From contig NZ_UFTA01000002.1 of assembly GCF_900445265.1 (NCBI RefSeq), forward strand, positions 1,488,001 to 1,552,000: a stretch of DNA of 64,000 bases, written 5' to 3'. A program made the translations under genes and the position numbers. Under the pieces are notes generated by a model. That model saw nothing but the letters and a program-made list of their open reading frames with translations. It did not search any database and was not told the origin of the DNA. The DNA comes from Anaerococcus octavius. GTDB taxonomy: Bacteria > Bacillota > Clostridia > Tissierellales > Peptoniphilaceae. The number at the start of each line of letters is the position of its first letter. Positions within the stretch are counted from its first letter, which is position 1. This document shows, piece after piece, positions 61,905 to 64,000 of this stretch.

Positions 61905-62831
61905 TTATTTTTTATAAACTTTTCTATATTTGCTAGGACACAAGCCTGAATAAATTTTGAAATTTCTAGCGAAATTTGATTGTTCAGCAAATCCTAATTC
62001 TTCTGCTATCTGACCTATTTCTTTATTTGTATTTATAAGCAATTCTTGAGCTTTCATCATTCTAATTGTATTTAAATATCTCATAGGTGTATATTGAAAT
62101 TCACTTATAAACTTATTGTTTAAGCTAGACTTTGATATTTTAAACTTTTCTACTAACAAATCCAAATTAATATCATTAGCTAAATTTTTTCTAATATAGC
62201 TTTCGATTTCAAGTATCTGACTTTCTCCTTGTTTTTTATAGTATCTATTTCTATTATCGCTAATTTTCCTGTAGGATATTAAACAAATCAACTCTAAAGT
62301 TTTTATTGCAATTAAATTTTTATCTTCTTCTCTAAGATATAAAATAAGCTGATTTGCAACATCTATTAAGTTCTTATCCGATAAAATGCAACCTACATCA
62401 CTTATATTTTTGAACTTATTAACAAATACTTGTAAAATTTTGTAATAGTCTTTACTCATATCAAACTGATCAGGATTAATGACTATATTAAAAGCTGTAG
62501 TCTTTTCTCTATCCGTATAAGACTCACGAGCTTTAGGGATATACTTTCCTATAAAAAGTTGCCTATTAATTAAAACCTTGTTGTTATTTATATAAGTAAA
62601 ATAATTGCCTTCATAAGAGTAGGCGATTCTAAAGCCATAGTTCCCACTTTTAATAGAATTTTCCACACTATATTTTTCTTTAAAGTCTATATATATTACA
62701 TAAACTCCTGGAAATACTAAGTAAGATCTCATTTTATTCTTTGGAGATTCTATAGATTCATAATCAAAAATATCTTTATCTTTTGAAGGATAAAGTTTAA
62801 ATCCCCAACTTTCAATACCCTTAACTGCCAT
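61905..62831 (-). CDS. AraC family transcriptional regulator
   Basis: A 308-residue regulator with a variable N-terminal effector domain (~1-190) and a C-terminal pair of helix-turn-helix motifs (~205-305), ending in the family signature with SNFARNFKIYSGLCPSKYRK. The N-terminal domain resembles no well-known sugar-binding domain I can name. The start overlaps the end of the ABC ATPase gene by 11 bases, so it is cotranscribed downstream of a transporter and likely controls it. Confidence 0.85.
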   Translation of the reverse strand: MAVKGIESWGFKLYPSKDKDIFDYESIESPKNKMRSYLVFPGVYVIYIDFKEKYSVENSIKSGNYGFRIAYSYEGNYFTYINNNKVLINRQLFIGKYIPKARESYTDREKTTAFNIVINPDQFDMSKDYYKILQVFVNKFKNISDVGCILSDKNLIDVANQLILYLREEDKNLIAIKTLELICLISYRKISDNRNRYYKKQGESQILEIESYIRKNLANDINLDLLVEKFKISKSSLNNKFISEFQYTPMRYLNTIRMMKAQELLINTNKEIGQIAEELGFAEQSNFARNFKIYSGLCPSKYRKVYKK

Positions 62832-64000
62832 TTAAAAACTCCACTACATTCTCATTGACCATCTTTATAAATTCATAGTCATGGGTTACAATTATTACGA
62901 TCTTGCCCATATTTTTCATATCTCTAATAATTTCAATTGTCTTTTTCATATTTGTCATACAAAGACCAGATGTAGGTTCATCTAAGATAACAATTTTCTT
63001 TGGGCTTGCATAGGCTAAAGCTAAGGCAAGCCTTTGTTTTTGTCCGCCAGATAAGCTTTGAGGATGCATATTTTTCTTATCTATTAAGCCAAGTTTAGAA
63101 AGACTTTCATCTTTTATTTTCTCATCCTCTGTAACTATTGAAATCTCTTTATATACGCTCTCTGTAAAAAGCTGATAGTTTACATCTTGCATTACAAGGG
63201 ATATATAATCTCCACTTGACTTAATTTTCTGACCTTTATAGTAAACTAAAGACTTTTGCCTCTTATTTAGCTTACACAAATTCCTAATAAAGGATGTTTT
63301 TCCTATGCCGTTTTTACCAATTATAAAATATATCCCAGGATCAAAAGAAATATTAAAGTCAAATAAAACTCGCTTACTATTTTTATATTTGCAATAAAAA
63401 TTAATACATTTTAATGCATGATTATGATCATATGACTTATCATCTAAAGACTTTCTAGTCCATTTTTCATTTTTTATTTCATTAATCCCTATTTCATCTA
63501 ATCTTCTTAGATTATAAGTCTTTATCAAATCATTATTTACTTCTTCTTTATCATATTCTATAAGATTATTTTCTTTAATTATACAAAGCTTATCTAGTAT
63601 ATTTTTTAAATAATAAAGTCTATGCTCAGCGATAATTATAATCTTACCCATATATTTTAAGATTTTAATAACATTTGCTAGCTTTTCAATTGCTTTTTTA
63701 TCAAGAGAGGCTGAGGGTTCATCAAATACATATATATCATTATCTAAAACTGCTACAGAAGTAATTGCCACTAATTGTTTCTGTCCACCTGATAATTTTA
63801 ATAAGTCCTTATCAAGAAGTTTTTCTGTACCTAATATATTGCTATATCTATCAATAGTTTGAAATATTTCATCTCTTTCTATATTTTTATTTTCCAAAGC
63901 AAAAGCTATCTCATCAAGAGAATTTACTGCATAAAATTGATTTTTAGGATTTTGAAATACCGTAGATATAAACTTACTTCTATCTGCTATGGTCATATCT
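62821..64000 (-). CDS. Two-domain ABC transporter ATPase (5' end outside window)
   Basis: An ATPase with two ABC domains in one chain. The visible part begins after the first Walker A; domain 1 has a Q-loop (FQNPKNQFYA), LSGGQKQ, Walker B (YVFDEPSASLD) and H-loop (AEHRL). Domain 2 has Walker A (IIGKNGIGKTSF), Q-loop (MQDVNYQLF), LSGGQKQRLALALA, VILDEPTSG and THDYEF. This layout is common in energy-coupling or vitamin/metal uptake ATPases (YkoD-like). The frame continues past 63996 without a stop, so the start lies upstream of the window on this strand. Confidence 0.85.
   Translation of the reverse strand, partial: DMTIADRSKFISTVFQNPKNQFYAVNSLDEIAFALENKNIERDEIFQTIDRYSNILGTEKLLDKDLLKLSGGQKQLVAITSVAVLDNDIYVFDEPSASLDKKAIEKLANVIKILKYMGKIIIIAEHRLYYLKNILDKLCIIKENNLIEYDKEEVNNDLIKTYNLRRLDEIGINEIKNEKWTRKSLDDKSYDHNHALKCINFYCKYKNSKRVLFDFNISFDPGIYFIIGKNGIGKTSFIRNLCKLNKRQKSLVYYKGQKIKSSGDYISLVMQDVNYQLFTESVYKEISIVTEDEKIKDESLSKLGLIDKKNMHPQSLSGGQKQRLALALAYASPKKIVILDEPTSGLCMTNMKKTIEIIRDMKNMGKIVIIVTHDYEFIKMVNENVVEFLNGS

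Noticed and set aside
1-64000. CRISPR arrays, tRNA or rRNA genes, insertion sequences, prophage
   Set aside because: I looked for evenly spaced repeats, cloverleaf-type GGTTCGAATCC arms, transposase motifs and phage genes and found none.

Overview
The window looks like the chromosome of an AT-rich, fermentative Gram-positive anaerobe of the Peptoniphilaceae/Anaerococcus type. This is inferred from the low GC content, AGGAGG-type ribosome binding sites, TTGACA/TATAAT promoters, a thrS T-box leader, a Firmicutes-style gltX-cysS-rlmB-yacP gene order, abundant PTS permeases, rubrerythrin, and secreted CAP-domain proteins without LPXTG anchors. Family names come from my own reading of motifs and no database was searched. 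I see no tRNA, rRNA, CRISPR array, insertion sequence or phage gene.

Region by region. 1-1.4 kb: end of a large surface protein with InlB-type repeats. 1.5-4.5 kb: HemZ-like radical SAM gene, then a small operon (ECF transporter S component, PPC/DUF296, CpXC protein). 4.6-6.8 kb: a His-rich hypothetical and a ClC exchanger. 6.8-9.7 kb: three secreted proteins sharing one C-terminal helical module. 9.8-12.9 kb: half-size FUSC permease, nucleoside-hydrolase-like protein with an altered active site, and the pantothenate genes panB plus a DUF2520 (PanG-like) reductase. 13-18.3 kb: gltX-cysS-rlmB-yacP followed by a sigma-70 factor with an acidic N-terminus. 18.5-25.2 kb: amino acid and peptide use (alanine symporter, FNT channel, M20 amidohydrolase, PepF, M29 aminopeptidase).

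25.3-57.6 kb is dominated by sugar uptake. A PRD regulator heads an operon with a class II aldolase, a TIM-like isomerase, YjbQ and a galactitol-type PTS (IIA, IIB, IIC). Two complete mannitol-type IICBA permeases stand back to back, one with mtlD and nagB, the other with a GpsA-like dehydrogenase. A fructose-family PTS (IIA, IIB, IIC) is linked to a GH38 alpha-mannosidase, and a GlcNAc/glucose-type IICB is followed by a gene remnant. Between these lie a frameshifted rubrerythrin under PerR-like boxes, galE with a nucleotidyltransferase, pgi, an L-2-hydroxyacid dehydrogenase, a dicarboxylate/amino acid symporter, uracil permease and two CPBP proteases. Imported sugar phosphates would converge on fructose-6-phosphate and triose phosphates through MtlD, NagB, Pgi and the aldolase/isomerase pair.

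57.7-64 kb: MATE exporter, thrS with its T-box leader, a decayed secreted coiled-coil gene, an AraC regulator and a two-domain ABC ATPase running off the window. The strongest leads are the shared C-terminal module of the three secreted proteins, the sigma factor in the usual sigH position, the rubrerythrin frameshift, and the unassigned aldolase/isomerase/YjbQ/PTS operon.
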